Below are positions 1 to 6,769 of a stretch of 10,607 nt of DNA, piece after piece. The notes below the pieces were generated by a model. The model saw only the letters and a program-made list of their open reading frames with translations, did no database searches and was not told where the DNA came from. The position numbers and the translations under genes are program-made. Source of the stretch: an uncultured Eubacteriaceae bacterium (GTDB lineage Bacteria; Bacillota; Clostridia; Lachnospirales; CAG-274); NCBI GenBank assembly GCA_947565475.1, contig CANOGI010000061.1, positions 1 through 10,607 on the forward strand, written 5' to 3'. The first letter of the stretch is position 1. Every line of letters begins with the position of its first letter.

Positions 1-10
1 TCCTCTCCTT

Positions 11-45
11 AGCCCAATATAATTTTTATATTTTTATATTGGGCT
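11..45 (+). terminator. Hairpin, probable terminator of a plus-strand gene left of the window
   Basis: Positions 11-22 and 34-45 form a perfect 12-bp inverted repeat with GGGC/GCCC at its base and an 11-nt AT loop. In plus-strand RNA it is followed after 6 nt by a short U run (52-56). In minus-strand RNA no U run follows, so a plus-strand terminator fits best. The gene it would serve lies outside the window. The delayed, short U run makes it less than ideal, and a plain hairpin or protein site is possible. Confidence 0.5.
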
Positions 46-175
46 AACTCCCTTTTTGACTTTAACGTTATATTTGTCAATATGCTTCTTTCAAGGTTTA
101 ATGAAAAATGTTGAAATATTTAAAGTGATTTTAATAATGCATCTCAATTATTGATAAAAGTGTATTTTAAATTAT

Positions 176-225
176 AAAGATTGGGACTCAAAAAACTTTG
201 TATCTTTTCTTGAATCCCAATCTTT
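176..225 (-). terminator. Terminator of the hydrogenase-chemoreceptor gene
   Basis: Arms 176-191 and 210-225 pair over 16 bp around an 18-nt loop. The single non-Watson-Crick position is a G.U wobble in minus-strand RNA but a C-A mismatch in plus-strand RNA, which points to minus-strand transcription. The hairpin starts about 65 nt beyond the stop codon of the minus-strand gene at 291. The U-rich run after it (CUUUAUAAUUU) is interrupted. It probably ends that transcript. Confidence 0.6.
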
Positions 226-290
226 TTAGATATAAATTAAATCTTATAATCCGCTAACCATAAAAATTATCTAATTAGCTTTTTTCGTTT

Positions 291-2249
291 TTATTTATAA
301 TTATTATTTTGAAGAACACTGCGGGTTCTCTCAATAAGATTATTTATTTTTCCTGAAAGCTCAGTAACATTTGTCATTGAATCATTTATACGCATACCAT
401 TTTCAGAAGTATTTCTTACATCTTTTATCGTGCTTTCGACAACATCCATAAGATTTTTTATTCTCTCAATAAAATTGTCTATAACTTTATTTATGTAAAC
501 TATAGATTCATTTATATTTTTATTATTGCTTGTAGCGTTTTGTACCGATTTACGTGAATTCTCCGATAACTCACGTATATTGTTGGCGATAACTGAAAAT
601 CCTTTACCAAGTTCCCCCGCCCTCGCCGCTTCAATAGAAGCGTTAAAAGAAAGAAGATTAATATTCTGAGAAATTTGCTCAACGTCATCAGTAACCTTTT
701 TATAGTTTCGTACGTCTTTCTTGATTCCATCGATATTTGAGTAAATATCCCCTACAAGATTTCCAAGCTCTTTCATATACTCGTTTACAACTGTCATATC
801 CTCGACATTCTTTTGTCCAAGCATTCTTATATTTTCTGATTCCTTTGTCGTGTCATTCACACTCTTGCTAAGAACCTCAAATACATTTTGAAGTTCCTCC
901 ATTATGTCAATAACTGTTTTATTCACTCTCTCAATTTGTATACTTTCTTTTTTTATTTTGCTCATTATGTATTGATGACAATTATCAGGTATATTTATCC
1001 CCATCGCGATAGCGGCCGCCATCTCCCTACACGATTTATAACCGCAAGCGTGACAGTCAAAATTCTTCTCAATACTTGTCGTTTTGTCTAAAATAGCAAA
1101 ACCGTCCTGAATCTCTTTTTCCGACACTAACTGCGTCTCCACATATTTGGAGGTGTATCCCCTAAGAAAATCATTTAATTTTAATTTCTCGTCAAACTCC
1201 ATAAATTGGGAATCTTCCGTCTTATTTCCGTTTTCATCAACCTGAACCGTGTCATTTCTTACGCTTTCCGTATATTTTTTAACATCACGCATAATAGCGT
1301 CCATTTTAAATTGTTTATAGTCCTGTCCAACCGCCGGCCCATCGTTACATCCAAACTCACAATTAAGAACGTCAAATACTGTAGGAATATTTTGTCTATC
1401 CTCCTCAACGTAAGTGTCAATCTCTCTATATACCTTTTCAACCCCTTCCGAATTCAGCACATGAATATTAGGAGCATGCAGAAGCAAATTCTCTTTAAGG
1501 TCTCCTGGCTTTGGATAGATAGACCCCACAAATCCAGGGGTTCCATCAAACTCAAACTCACTATACACTTTTACTTTTGGAATATCGATATTAGTTTTCT
1601 CAAAATACTCTTTAAGATGTTTAAAAGTAACATTGTAATCTATGTATCCGGTCTCCTCAAACTCCTCTTTCTTAGCTATACAAGGGGATAATGCCGCGAT
1701 TTTACAGCTTTTTCCCAAATACTTTTTTATATATACGGCAAGACAAAGCATCGGGCTATGAACAGGCGAAAGGCTATTTATAAGTTCAGGTTTATGCCGT
1801 ACTATATAATTAACTATAGCGGCACAAGGCTGTGAGATAATCTTTTTCCCTTTATTTTCATTAAGATATTTAATATGAGCCCATGTACATATATCGGCTC
1901 CCAAAGAAACATCATAAATTTCTTTAACCCCATTATTTCTAAACCATTGTAAAACATGGCGCCAATTTCCGTCAAAAGCTATTTTTACAGCCGGAGCCGT
2001 TATAATAATTATATCTTTACCACTTTTCACATCATTTATAAATCTTTCCGTATCGTCTCTATAAAATCTCGCGTCATATGTACAAGCCTTTATGCAAGCG
2101 CCGCATTTAATACATCTGTCATTATCTATGTCGATTACCATATTGCCATTTTGGTCATATTTAGCGACATTCGTTCCTGGAGCCGGGCATACTCTCACAC
2201 ATGAATTACAGCCGACACATTTATCCAAATCAATGCCAATAATATTCAT
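291..2249 (-). CDS. FeFe-hydrogenase-type sensor fused to a methyl-accepting chemotaxis signalling domain (HydS-like, chemotactic group C type)
   Basis: This 652-residue protein has no membrane segment or signal peptide, so it is probably a cytoplasmic redox or H2 sensor. Seen in order: two 4Fe-4S ferredoxin motifs (Cys11/14/17/21 and Cys46/49/52/56), an H-cluster domain (about 80-325), a second Fe-S domain of the CxxCGYxxC type (Cys399, 402, 407, 424), and a coiled coil from about 430 to the end with a chemoreceptor hairpin tip (SFNASIEAARAGELGKGF, 534-551). The three H-cluster motifs are present in variant form: SQPCAA (Cys142), LSPCIAKKEE (Cys190) and LNCEFGCNDG (Cys297, Cys301). The residue aligned with the proton-relay cysteine of catalytic enzymes is Pro141. 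Such variants are known in sensory group C hydrogenases, some of which carry receptor domains; H2 sensing is therefore inferred, not shown. The start is set by a strong AAGGAAGG site at 2254-2263 (written as its complement). There is no HAMP domain, no C-terminal CheR tether, and no hyd or che gene nearby. Confidence 0.88.
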   Translation of the reverse strand: MNIIGIDLDKCVGCNSCVRVCPAPGTNVAKYDQNGNMVIDIDNDRCIKCGACIKACTYDARFYRDDTERFINDVKSGKDIIIITAPAVKIAFDGNWRHVLQWFRNNGVKEIYDVSLGADICTWAHIKYLNENKGKKIISQPCAAIVNYIVRHKPELINSLSPVHSPMLCLAVYIKKYLGKSCKIAALSPCIAKKEEFEETGYIDYNVTFKHLKEYFEKTNIDIPKVKVYSEFEFDGTPGFVGSIYPKPGDLKENLLLHAPNIHVLNSEGVEKVYREIDTYVEEDRQNIPTVFDVLNCEFGCNDGPAVGQDYKQFKMDAIMRDVKKYTESVRNDTVQVDENGNKTEDSQFMEFDEKLKLNDFLRGYTSKYVETQLVSEKEIQDGFAILDKTTSIEKNFDCHACGYKSCREMAAAIAMGINIPDNCHQYIMSKIKKESIQIERVNKTVIDIMEELQNVFEVLSKSVNDTTKESENIRMLGQKNVEDMTVVNEYMKELGNLVGDIYSNIDGIKKDVRNYKKVTDDVEQISQNINLLSFNASIEAARAGELGKGFSVIANNIRELSENSRKSVQNATSNNKNINESIVYINKVIDNFIERIKNLMDVVESTIKDVRNTSENGMRINDSMTNVTELSGKINNLIERTRSVLQNNNYK

Positions 2250-2313
2250 GATATTCCTTCCTTTCGTGTATTAATTTATAAAACAATTTTAAGCTCCAAT
2301 ATCATGTGTTAAA

Positions 2314-2326
2314 TCCATAATATGGA
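2314..2326. repeat. 13-bp odd palindrome in the leader of the hydrogenase-chemoreceptor gene
   Basis: TCCATA-A-TATGGA is a perfect 6+1+6 palindrome about 65 bp upstream of the start codon and about 110 bp downstream of the predicted transcription start. It could be a repressor site, or in RNA a small hairpin just after the three-way junction at 2331-2426. One such palindrome in AT-rich DNA can also arise by chance. Confidence 0.3.
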
Positions 2327-2330
2327 ATCA

Positions 2331-2426
2331 CTGATTAGATGAAAACCATTTAAGGACTTATCACAAATACCTTACTCCTTTAAAACTTGGAATTCGCTCC
2401 CGCTAAATAGACTTCAAGTTAATCAG
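2331..2426 (-). promoter_or_regulatory. Candidate structured 5' leader (three-way junction), riboswitch-like, no family recognised
   Basis: In minus-strand RNA, a closing helix P1 pairs 2420-2426 with 2331-2337 (CUGAUUA/UAAUCAG, 7 bp, perfect). Inside it, P2 pairs 2415-2419 with 2385-2389 (5 bp, extendable by two A-U pairs past a one-base bulge), and P3 pairs 2376-2384 with 2349-2356 (8 bp with one A bulge). P1/P2 and P2/P3 abut without linkers; the third junction strand is 11 nt (2338-2348). The P2 region is clearly richer in G and C than the surrounding DNA. I could not match it to purine, c-di-GMP, TPP, SAM, fluoride or other classes I know. The fold is drawn by eye; regulatory function is inference. 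Confidence 0.4.
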
Positions 2427-2443
2427 AATTGCTTATATATATA

Positions 2444-2472
2444 ATAATACTAAATATAGATGAATTTAACAA
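2444..2472 (-). promoter_or_regulatory. Predicted sigma-A promoter of the hydrogenase-chemoreceptor gene
   Basis: On the minus strand a -35 box TTGTTA (2467-2472) and a -10 box TATTAT (2444-2449) are separated by 17 bp. Transcription would begin near 2437, leaving an untranslated leader of about 190 nt that contains the three-way junction at 2331-2426. In DNA this AT-rich, partial matches are common, so the call is moderate. Confidence 0.5.
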
Positions 2473-3052
2473 CATATTTTTTACTTTTTATAAAAAAATT
2501 TATATTTAATTGTATTTTCAGCTTTAAATTTTAACTACAACAATCCATTTTAAACAAAAAAATTTAGAAAAATATTTTATAATCCCAAATCCTCAAAATT
2601 TTAGTAAAATAAATTCGAGCTTTAGACACCTAAAACATAAAAAACCGCAAGATAATTAAAAAAGTCTTGAGCACAATTATTTTTCTTTCGCCTATATAGT
2701 GACTATTTTAAATCACACCAAAAATCTCACATAACTTGTTAAAATTACATAATTTTTTCAGCAAAAAAAATATAAATATATAAACTTTTCACATTGTTTT
2801 ATTTCTTATAATAAAGTTTCTATATTTATTATACAACAGAATATTTTATTTTTCAATAAATTTATTTTCTTTGATAAAAATACTTCTATAAAATATTAAG
2901 CTATTAAAATAAGCTGAGTATAATCAACATTCAACGGAAATATTCAATTACTTTCTACATAAGATAAAAATATAAAGTTAAAATAATAAGGCAATAAATA
3001 AAAAAATTATTACCCAAATAATCAAATTACTTATTAAATCATCATTTATACA
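2473..3052. other. AT-rich intergenic stretch without a recognisable gene
   Basis: No open reading frame with a convincing ribosome binding site, no RNA gene and no repeat family was recognised here. Only short weak inverted repeats occur, for example ATAGTGACTAT at about 2696-2706. It separates two minus-strand units, the hydrogenase-chemoreceptor gene and tRNA-Ser. A small RNA cannot be excluded by eye. Confidence 0.6.
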
Positions 3053-3084
3053 ATAAAAAAGACATCGCCTAATAGCGATATCTT
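3053..3084 (-). terminator. Rho-independent terminator of tRNA-Ser
   Basis: In minus-strand RNA, 3075-3084 pairs with 3059-3068 (AAGAUAUCGC with GCGAUGUCUU, 10 bp including one G.U) around a 6-nt loop, and the 3' arm runs directly into a U tract (complement of A3055-3060). The wobble is an A-C type mismatch on the other strand, which supports minus-strand transcription. It lies 28 nt past the tRNA 3' end. Confidence 0.85.
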
Positions 3085-3111
3085 AAATATTTTTAAAAAT
3101 ATATTAAAAAA

Positions 3112-3199
3112 CGGAGAAAGAGGGATTTGAACCCTCGCGCCGCGTGAACGACCTACTCCCTTAGCAGGGGAGCCTCTTCAGCCACTTGAGTATTTCTCC
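3112..3199 (-). tRNA. tRNA-Ser (anticodon GCU)
   Basis: The minus strand gives an 88-nt class II tRNA. The acceptor arm is GGAGAAA/UUUCUCC with discriminator G; the anticodon arm is CUCCC/GGGAG around loop CUGCUAA, giving anticodon GCU, which reads AGC and AGU. The long variable arm contains a GUCG/CGGC stem, and the T arm is GAGGG-UUCAAAU-CCCUC. The 3' CCA is not encoded: the genome reads on as T-T, so CCA must be added by nucleotidyltransferase. It is a single-gene unit with its own promoter (3217-3245) and terminator (3053-3084). Confidence 0.97.
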
Positions 3200-3216
3200 A
3201 AAATCATATTTTTTAT

Positions 3217-3245
3217 AGTATATCAAAAATATAGAAAACTGTCAA
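3217..3245 (-). promoter_or_regulatory. Promoter of tRNA-Ser
   Basis: On the minus strand a perfect -35 TTGACA (3240-3245) is followed after 17 bp by a -10 TATACT (3217-3222). Transcription would start near 3210, giving a leader of about 10 nt for RNase P to remove. Box quality, spacing and distance all suit a strong stable-RNA promoter. Confidence 0.85.
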
Positions 3246-3286
3246 GCATAAAATTTGCGTCAAAATTATTATAATTATTATTTATA

Positions 3287-3315
3287 TTGATTATTTTTCT
3301 CATTAATGGTATTAT
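3287..3315 (+). promoter_or_regulatory. Predicted plus-strand promoter with extended -10, distal to the EamA operon
   Basis: A -35 TTGATT (3287-3292), 17-bp spacer and -10 TATTAT (3310-3315) preceded by TGG, making an extended -10. Transcription would start near 3322, some 318 nt before the EamA start codon. It would either give the operon a long leader or drive a separate small RNA covering the structured elements at 3344-3396 and 3482-3530. Confidence 0.5.
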
Positions 3316-3343
3316 ATTATTTAGTTGTCAAAATTGTAAGTAG

Positions 3344-3396
3344 ATTTTTGATAAACATTCGTTGATGGGCAATCGACTATAGACTTTATCAAAAAT
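3344..3396 (+). ncRNA. Candidate structured RNA element upstream of the EamA operon
   Basis: A perfect 12-bp inverted repeat (ATTTTTGATAAA at 3344-3355, TTTATCAAAAAT at 3385-3396) encloses a 29-nt interior with a second hairpin, GUUGAU (3361-3366) pairing with AUCGAC (3372-3377) around GGGCA. The inner helix includes a U.G wobble valid only in plus-strand RNA, in line with the promoter at 3287-3315. Family unknown; the GATGGG loop superficially recalls the fluoride riboswitch, but its pseudoknot partner is missing. It could instead be a bipartite protein-binding site. Confidence 0.35.
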
Positions 3397-3481
3397 AAAC
3401 TTAAAAACATTAAAACTTTTTTAAATTATTTACATTACGATATATCTGAAAACTGTATCGAATAATAACTTTCCTAAAAAT

Positions 3482-3530
3482 TTGAACTTTGTTTTTACTT
3501 AAAGACAAGGTTCAATGTCGCATTGTTGAA
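3482..3530 (+). promoter_or_regulatory. Pair of mutually exclusive hairpins upstream of the EamA operon
   Basis: UUGAACUUUGU (3482-3492) pairs with ACAAGGUUCAA (3505-3515) over 11 bp including one U.G wobble that exists only in plus-strand RNA. The 3' arm overlaps a second hairpin, CAAUG-UCG-CAUUG (3513-3525), flanked by the further complement UUCAA/UUGAA. The two cannot fully form together, a switch-like arrangement, but no U tract follows, so transcription termination is not indicated. Function is unknown. Confidence 0.3.
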
Positions 3531-3571
3531 TAATGAGAAAAATTTTTATTTAAAAATATAATTAGAAGTCT

Positions 3572-3600
3572 TTGATATATTTTTATATATATGTTTTAAT
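3572..3600 (+). promoter_or_regulatory. Predicted proximal promoter of the EamA-DUF2156-GNAT operon
   Basis: A -35 TTGATA (3572-3577) and -10 TTTAAT (3595-3600), each one base from consensus, are spaced by 17 bp. The start would lie near 3607, giving a leader of about 33 nt with the ribosome binding site AGAGGA at 3625-3630. If this is the main promoter, the structured elements further upstream would not be in the operon mRNA. The surrounding AT richness lowers confidence. Confidence 0.45.
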
Positions 3601-3639
3601 TTTTGGATATATCATGATAATTAAAGAGGAATAAATAAA

Positions 3640-4605
3640 ATGAATACAAACGAAACCTTAAATAAAAATAACTTTTTCACTCGTCCCTTAAATATATTTT
3701 TTACAGCAATTTTATGTACAGCATTATGGGGAAGCGCTATTCCAGTAATAAAAATAGGATATGAGGCTTTTAAGATTTCTGGTGAGTCCACTTCATCTCA
3801 GATGCTTTTCGCAGGATACAGATTTTTTATCGCCGGATTAATAACAATATTATTCCGTTCTCTAATCTTAAAAAAATTTGTGTACCCCAAAAAAAATGAA
3901 ATTTTAGGAATAGCCTCTTTGGGTATAGTGCAAACAGCTATACAATATATTTTATTCTATACAAGTTTAAATTATCTCACAGGAGTAAAAGGTTCTATAA
4001 TAAACGCCTCAGGAAATTTTTTCGCCGTGATTCTCGCTCATATATTTATAAAAAACGATAAACTTACACCAAAAAAAATAATAGGTTGTTTACTCGGATT
4101 TTTAGGAGTTGTTTTATGTAATATAAACGGCGGAGAAATTAATACAGCTTTTTCATTTCAAGGCGAGGGCTTTATGGTCCTCGCGGCGTTTGCTTTCGCT
4201 TCTGGAGCCGTAATAACAAAATTTTTAACAAAAAACTCAGATTCCGCGATGATAACAGGCTATCAGTTAGGGCTCGGCGGTATTATTTTGACAATAGTCG
4301 GAATACTATGCGGAGGAGAACTCTCTTTTCCCGAATTAAAAATAACGGATATAAATACCTTTTATCCATTATTTATTTTATTATATTTGTCTCTTCTTTC
4401 TTCCATAGCTTTTTCACTTTGGGCGGAACTTTTGAAATATAATTTTGTTGGAAAAATATCTGTATACGGTTTTTTAAACCCTATATTTGGAGTAATACTG
4501 TCAGGTATTCTTCTTGGGGAAGATTTTTTCAATACTGAAACAATAGGAGCGTTAATATTAGTAAGTATAGGAATTCTTATAGTCAATTTTAATAAGAAAG
4601 GATAA
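3640..4605 (+). CDS. EamA-family (drug/metabolite transporter superfamily) membrane permease
   Basis: This 321-residue protein is strongly hydrophobic, with roughly ten membrane segments arranged as two EamA repeats (about residues 18-162 and 172-316). Family-typical stretches are LWGSAIPVIKIGYE in the first helix (29-42) and LNPIFGVILSGILLGEDF near the end. Members of this superfamily move metabolites, often outward, using proton gradients; the substrate cannot be predicted. The N-terminal 17 residues are polar and Asn-rich. The start is supported by AGAGGA at 3625-3630. It is the first gene of a tight plus-strand operon: its last codons contain the ribosome binding site of the DUF2156 gene, which starts 6 nt after its stop. 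A precursor or product related to the two downstream transferases is a reasonable but untested cargo. Confidence 0.9.
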   Translation: MNTNETLNKNNFFTRPLNIFFTAILCTALWGSAIPVIKIGYEAFKISGESTSSQMLFAGYRFFIAGLITILFRSLILKKFVYPKKNEILGIASLGIVQTAIQYILFYTSLNYLTGVKGSIINASGNFFAVILAHIFIKNDKLTPKKIIGCLLGFLGVVLCNINGGEINTAFSFQGEGFMVLAAFAFASGAVITKFLTKNSDSAMITGYQLGLGGIILTIVGILCGGELSFPELKITDINTFYPLFILLYLSLLSSIAFSLWAELLKYNFVGKISVYGFLNPIFGVILSGILLGEDFFNTETIGALILVSIGILIVNFNKKG

Positions 4606-4611
4606 TTAGCG

Positions 4612-5514
4612 TTGGATTTCAAAAATATAACAATAGACGATAAGGAAATCATCGAAAAATACACAAAGCAAAATAATTATTTTTTATGCGACCATTGCTT
4701 TACTGATATATTTATGTGGAGATATAATTACTCAACAAAATATTGTATAAAAGACGATTTTTTATTTTTAAAAGTAAAATCTCATGAGGATAAACAAGAA
4801 ATGTACCTCGCCCCTTTGGGTTCAGGAGATTTAAAAAGTGCCATATTTTCAATAATGGAATACGCGAGACAAAAGGGAAATTCTTTTATAATGCTCTCAA
4901 TCCCTGAAAAAATAAAAGAGCGAATTGAAAAAGATATGCCCAATACATTTATATTCGAGGAAAACCGTGATAATGCGGACTATATATATCTCGCTGAGGA
5001 TTTAATAAACCTAAAAGGGAAAAAATTTCACTCTAAACGTAATTTTATAAACAGATTTAAAGAAACCTACGACGGTCGCTGGAAATTTGAGGAACTTACT
5101 GAGGAAAACGCTAAAGAGGTTTTTAAATATCAACTTAAATGGTATGAGGAAAACCGGCAAACGGGAGATAATTCCCTTTTTTCGGAAATAAGCGCTATAG
5201 CTCAAGCGTTAAAAAATTTTAAAAGGCTCGATTTAAAAGGAGGTCTTATACGGCTTGATGAGAAAATTATAGCCTTTACAATAGCAAGCAAAAGTTATGA
5301 CAATATGTACACTATACAAATAGAAAAAGCGGAACATTCAATAAATGGAGCATATCAGCTTATAAACAATGAGTTCGCAAAACGATATTTTAACGATATA
5401 CAATATGTTGACCGTGAGGAGGATTTGGGAATAGAAGGTCTTAGAAAAGCTAAATTATCATATAAACCCGTGTTTATGGGAATAAACTATACCGCTGTAT
5501 TAAAGGAGAACTGA
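4612..5514 (+). CDS. DUF2156 protein (phosphatidylglycerol lysyltransferase C-terminal-like domain), soluble
   Basis: The 300 residues correspond to the stand-alone DUF2156/LPG-synthase C-terminal family, a double GNAT-like fold. Recognisable blocks are DYIYLAEDLINLKGKKFHSKR (123-143) and REEDLGIEGLRKAKLSYKP (268-286). In MprF this domain transfers amino acids from aminoacyl-tRNA to phosphatidylglycerol. This protein lacks the MprF flippase part and any membrane helix, so it should be cytoplasmic, and its donor and acceptor are unknown. Translation starts at TTG: AGAAAGGA (4595-4602) sits 9 nt upstream, overlapping the end of the EamA gene, and the first in-frame ATG is far inside the conserved region. 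This suggests translational coupling. The GNAT gene begins 2 nt after its stop codon. Confidence 0.88.
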   Translation: MDFKNITIDDKEIIEKYTKQNNYFLCDHCFTDIFMWRYNYSTKYCIKDDFLFLKVKSHEDKQEMYLAPLGSGDLKSAIFSIMEYARQKGNSFIMLSIPEKIKERIEKDMPNTFIFEENRDNADYIYLAEDLINLKGKKFHSKRNFINRFKETYDGRWKFEELTEENAKEVFKYQLKWYEENRQTGDNSLFSEISAIAQALKNFKRLDLKGGLIRLDEKIIAFTIASKSYDNMYTIQIEKAEHSINGAYQLINNEFAKRYFNDIQYVDREEDLGIEGLRKAKLSYKPVFMGINYTAVLKEN

Positions 5515-5516
5515 AA

Positions 5517-6386
5517 ATGGATTACAGTGAGAATATACGCTACGCTTTTCCTGAAAACCTAAATGAGATAATTGCTCTTTGGAATATGTGTTTTCCCGAA
5601 TCACCTGAATTTACAAAATGGTATTTTAAAAAAATTTTTTCTCTAAAAAATACTTTAATATGTACGGAAAACGATAAAATAACGGCAATGCTTCAAGAAA
5701 TCCCACTAAGTTTTAATAACTTCAAAAAAGCGACTTATATATACGGCGCTTGTACTCACCCTTTACACAGAAAAAAGGGAATTATGTCAAGGCTTTTAGC
5801 TCAATCATTTAAAAACGATATAAAAAAAGGAATACCTCAATCAATACTTATTCCTGAAAATGAGGATTTATTCAAATTTTATGAAAAATTTGGGTATAAA
5901 AAAACCACGTTAATCAAAAAAGAGATTTTTGAAAATTCTAATTTCCCTCAAAAGTCAGGTGAGAAGTATATTTTTAAAAAAGCGGATTTTTCGGATATTG
6001 AAAATATGAACAACCTATATGAAAAAACTCTTCACGGCAATAATTTCATACTTCGTGATAATTCTTTTTGGAAGAAGCAAATACAAATGTTCAGCGCCCT
6101 TAAAGGAGGCTGTTTTTGCCTGTATAAAACTAATAATCCAATTATATCGGCTTATGCCTTTGTATGGAAAGAAAACACCTTACAAGCGCAAGAAATGTGT
6201 TTTACCGACAATAACTCAAAAAATATTCTCTGCGAAAATTTATTGTTAAATTTGAACTCAAAAAAACTTGAGTATAATGTTTATAATAAAAAAGGCGACT
6301 ATAAAGCTTGTGTAAAATTTCACAATAAAAAAACGGAAAACAACTCTTCCGTTTCTGATTATATAATAAATTTATTATGGAATTAA
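5517..6386 (+). CDS. GNAT-family N-acetyltransferase, substrate unknown
   Basis: This 289-residue protein has an N-terminal GNAT domain (about 8-130). The acetyl-CoA-binding region reads YGACTHPLHRKKGIMSRLL (76-94), with the pyrophosphate loop around Arg85-Met90, and the FYEKFGYKK motif follows at 121-129. The C-terminal 150 residues are probably a second, degenerate GNAT-like or accessory domain; I cannot assign it firmly. The acceptor could be a small amine, an antibiotic or a protein. The ribosome binding site AAGGAG (5503-5508) lies inside the end of the DUF2156 gene, with only 2 nt between the two reading frames, so the three genes are almost certainly co-transcribed. Probable terminator at 6412-6432. 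Confidence 0.87.
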   Translation: MDYSENIRYAFPENLNEIIALWNMCFPESPEFTKWYFKKIFSLKNTLICTENDKITAMLQEIPLSFNNFKKATYIYGACTHPLHRKKGIMSRLLAQSFKNDIKKGIPQSILIPENEDLFKFYEKFGYKKTTLIKKEIFENSNFPQKSGEKYIFKKADFSDIENMNNLYEKTLHGNNFILRDNSFWKKQIQMFSALKGGCFCLYKTNNPIISAYAFVWKENTLQAQEMCFTDNNSKNILCENLLLNLNSKKLEYNVYNKKGDYKACVKFHNKKTENNSSVSDYIINLLWN

Positions 6387-6411
6387 AGCGCTTTTTCATA
6401 ACGTTTCAAAG

Positions 6412-6432
6412 GTTGATAAAATCAACGTTTTT
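6412..6432 (+). terminator. Probable terminator of the EamA-DUF2156-GNAT operon
   Basis: GTTGAT-AAA-ATCAAC is a perfect 6-bp hairpin followed by G and five Ts, beginning 25 nt after the GNAT stop codon. A second layer, GTTTC (6403-6407) with GAAAC (6436-6440), could enclose it. The stem is short, so efficiency may be modest. Confidence 0.5.
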
Positions 6433-6464
6433 GCGGAAACTTATTGTTTTTCAGCGGTCAAACA

Positions 6465-6526
6465 GAGGAATAACCGGATAAGTTTTAATGGATTTTTTTA
6501 AATACTTAAAACTTTCCGTATTCCTC
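6465..6526. repeat. Long imperfect hairpin between convergent operons
   Basis: GAGGAATA (6465-6472) pairs with TATTCCTC (6519-6526). After a 2-nt bulge, 6475-6488 pairs with 6506-6518 over 13 bp with a single-base bulge. In all 21 bp enclose a 17-nt T-rich loop. It is much longer than an ordinary terminator stem and has no U tract directly after it on either strand. It may be a bidirectional transcription block, an RNA-processing site, or a remnant of a small palindromic repeat. Confidence 0.45.
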
Positions 6527-6769
6527 AAGTAAATAAAGCTCAAAGCCTTTTATAATTTTAATCTTTTAGCCCCAAAAAAATATTGGGTAAGAAGCGATAA
6601 AAAAATTATTTAATATATCCTGTTTTATTAAAGTTTACCTATACATATTTTGTAATTTTAACTTTTTAACAGTCTAATGAATATTTAACATCTCTTTAAT
6701 TCATAACATATCTAATTTTTCATACTCAAATTAAACTGTTTTTAATATAGATACATTGTATTAATAAAA

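Larger units (their letters stand above)
6387..6769. other. Convergent intergenic region between the GNAT gene and ppk
   Basis: This 383-bp gap holds a probable GNAT-operon terminator (6412-6432) and a long hairpin (6465-6526), both entered separately. It also has a weak CCCAA/TTGGG hairpin (6571-6587) and a 10-bp palindrome AAAGCGCTTT directly after the GNAT stop. No open reading frame with a ribosome binding site was seen. No clean terminator for ppk was found; small AT-only hairpins at about 6735-6765 may serve. Confidence 0.5.

Noticed and set aside
1206..1691. 161-codon plus-strand open frame within the hydrogenase gene
   Set aside because: It is antisense to a well-conserved reading frame, has no ribosome binding site, and its translation resembles no protein family.
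2331..2426. Hammerhead ribozyme, suggested by CUGAUUA and a three-way junction
   Set aside because: The core needs CUGAnGA together with a GAAA strand at the junction; neither is present.
2250..3111. Decayed gene or mobile element in the long AT-rich gap
   Set aside because: No frame gives recognisable protein fragments, and no terminal inverted repeats or target duplications were found by eye.
3356..3384. GATGGG hairpin resembling part of the fluoride (crcB) riboswitch
   Set aside because: No downstream complement for the pseudoknot with the loop was seen, the following conserved bases differ, and the downstream gene is an EamA permease rather than a fluoride exporter.
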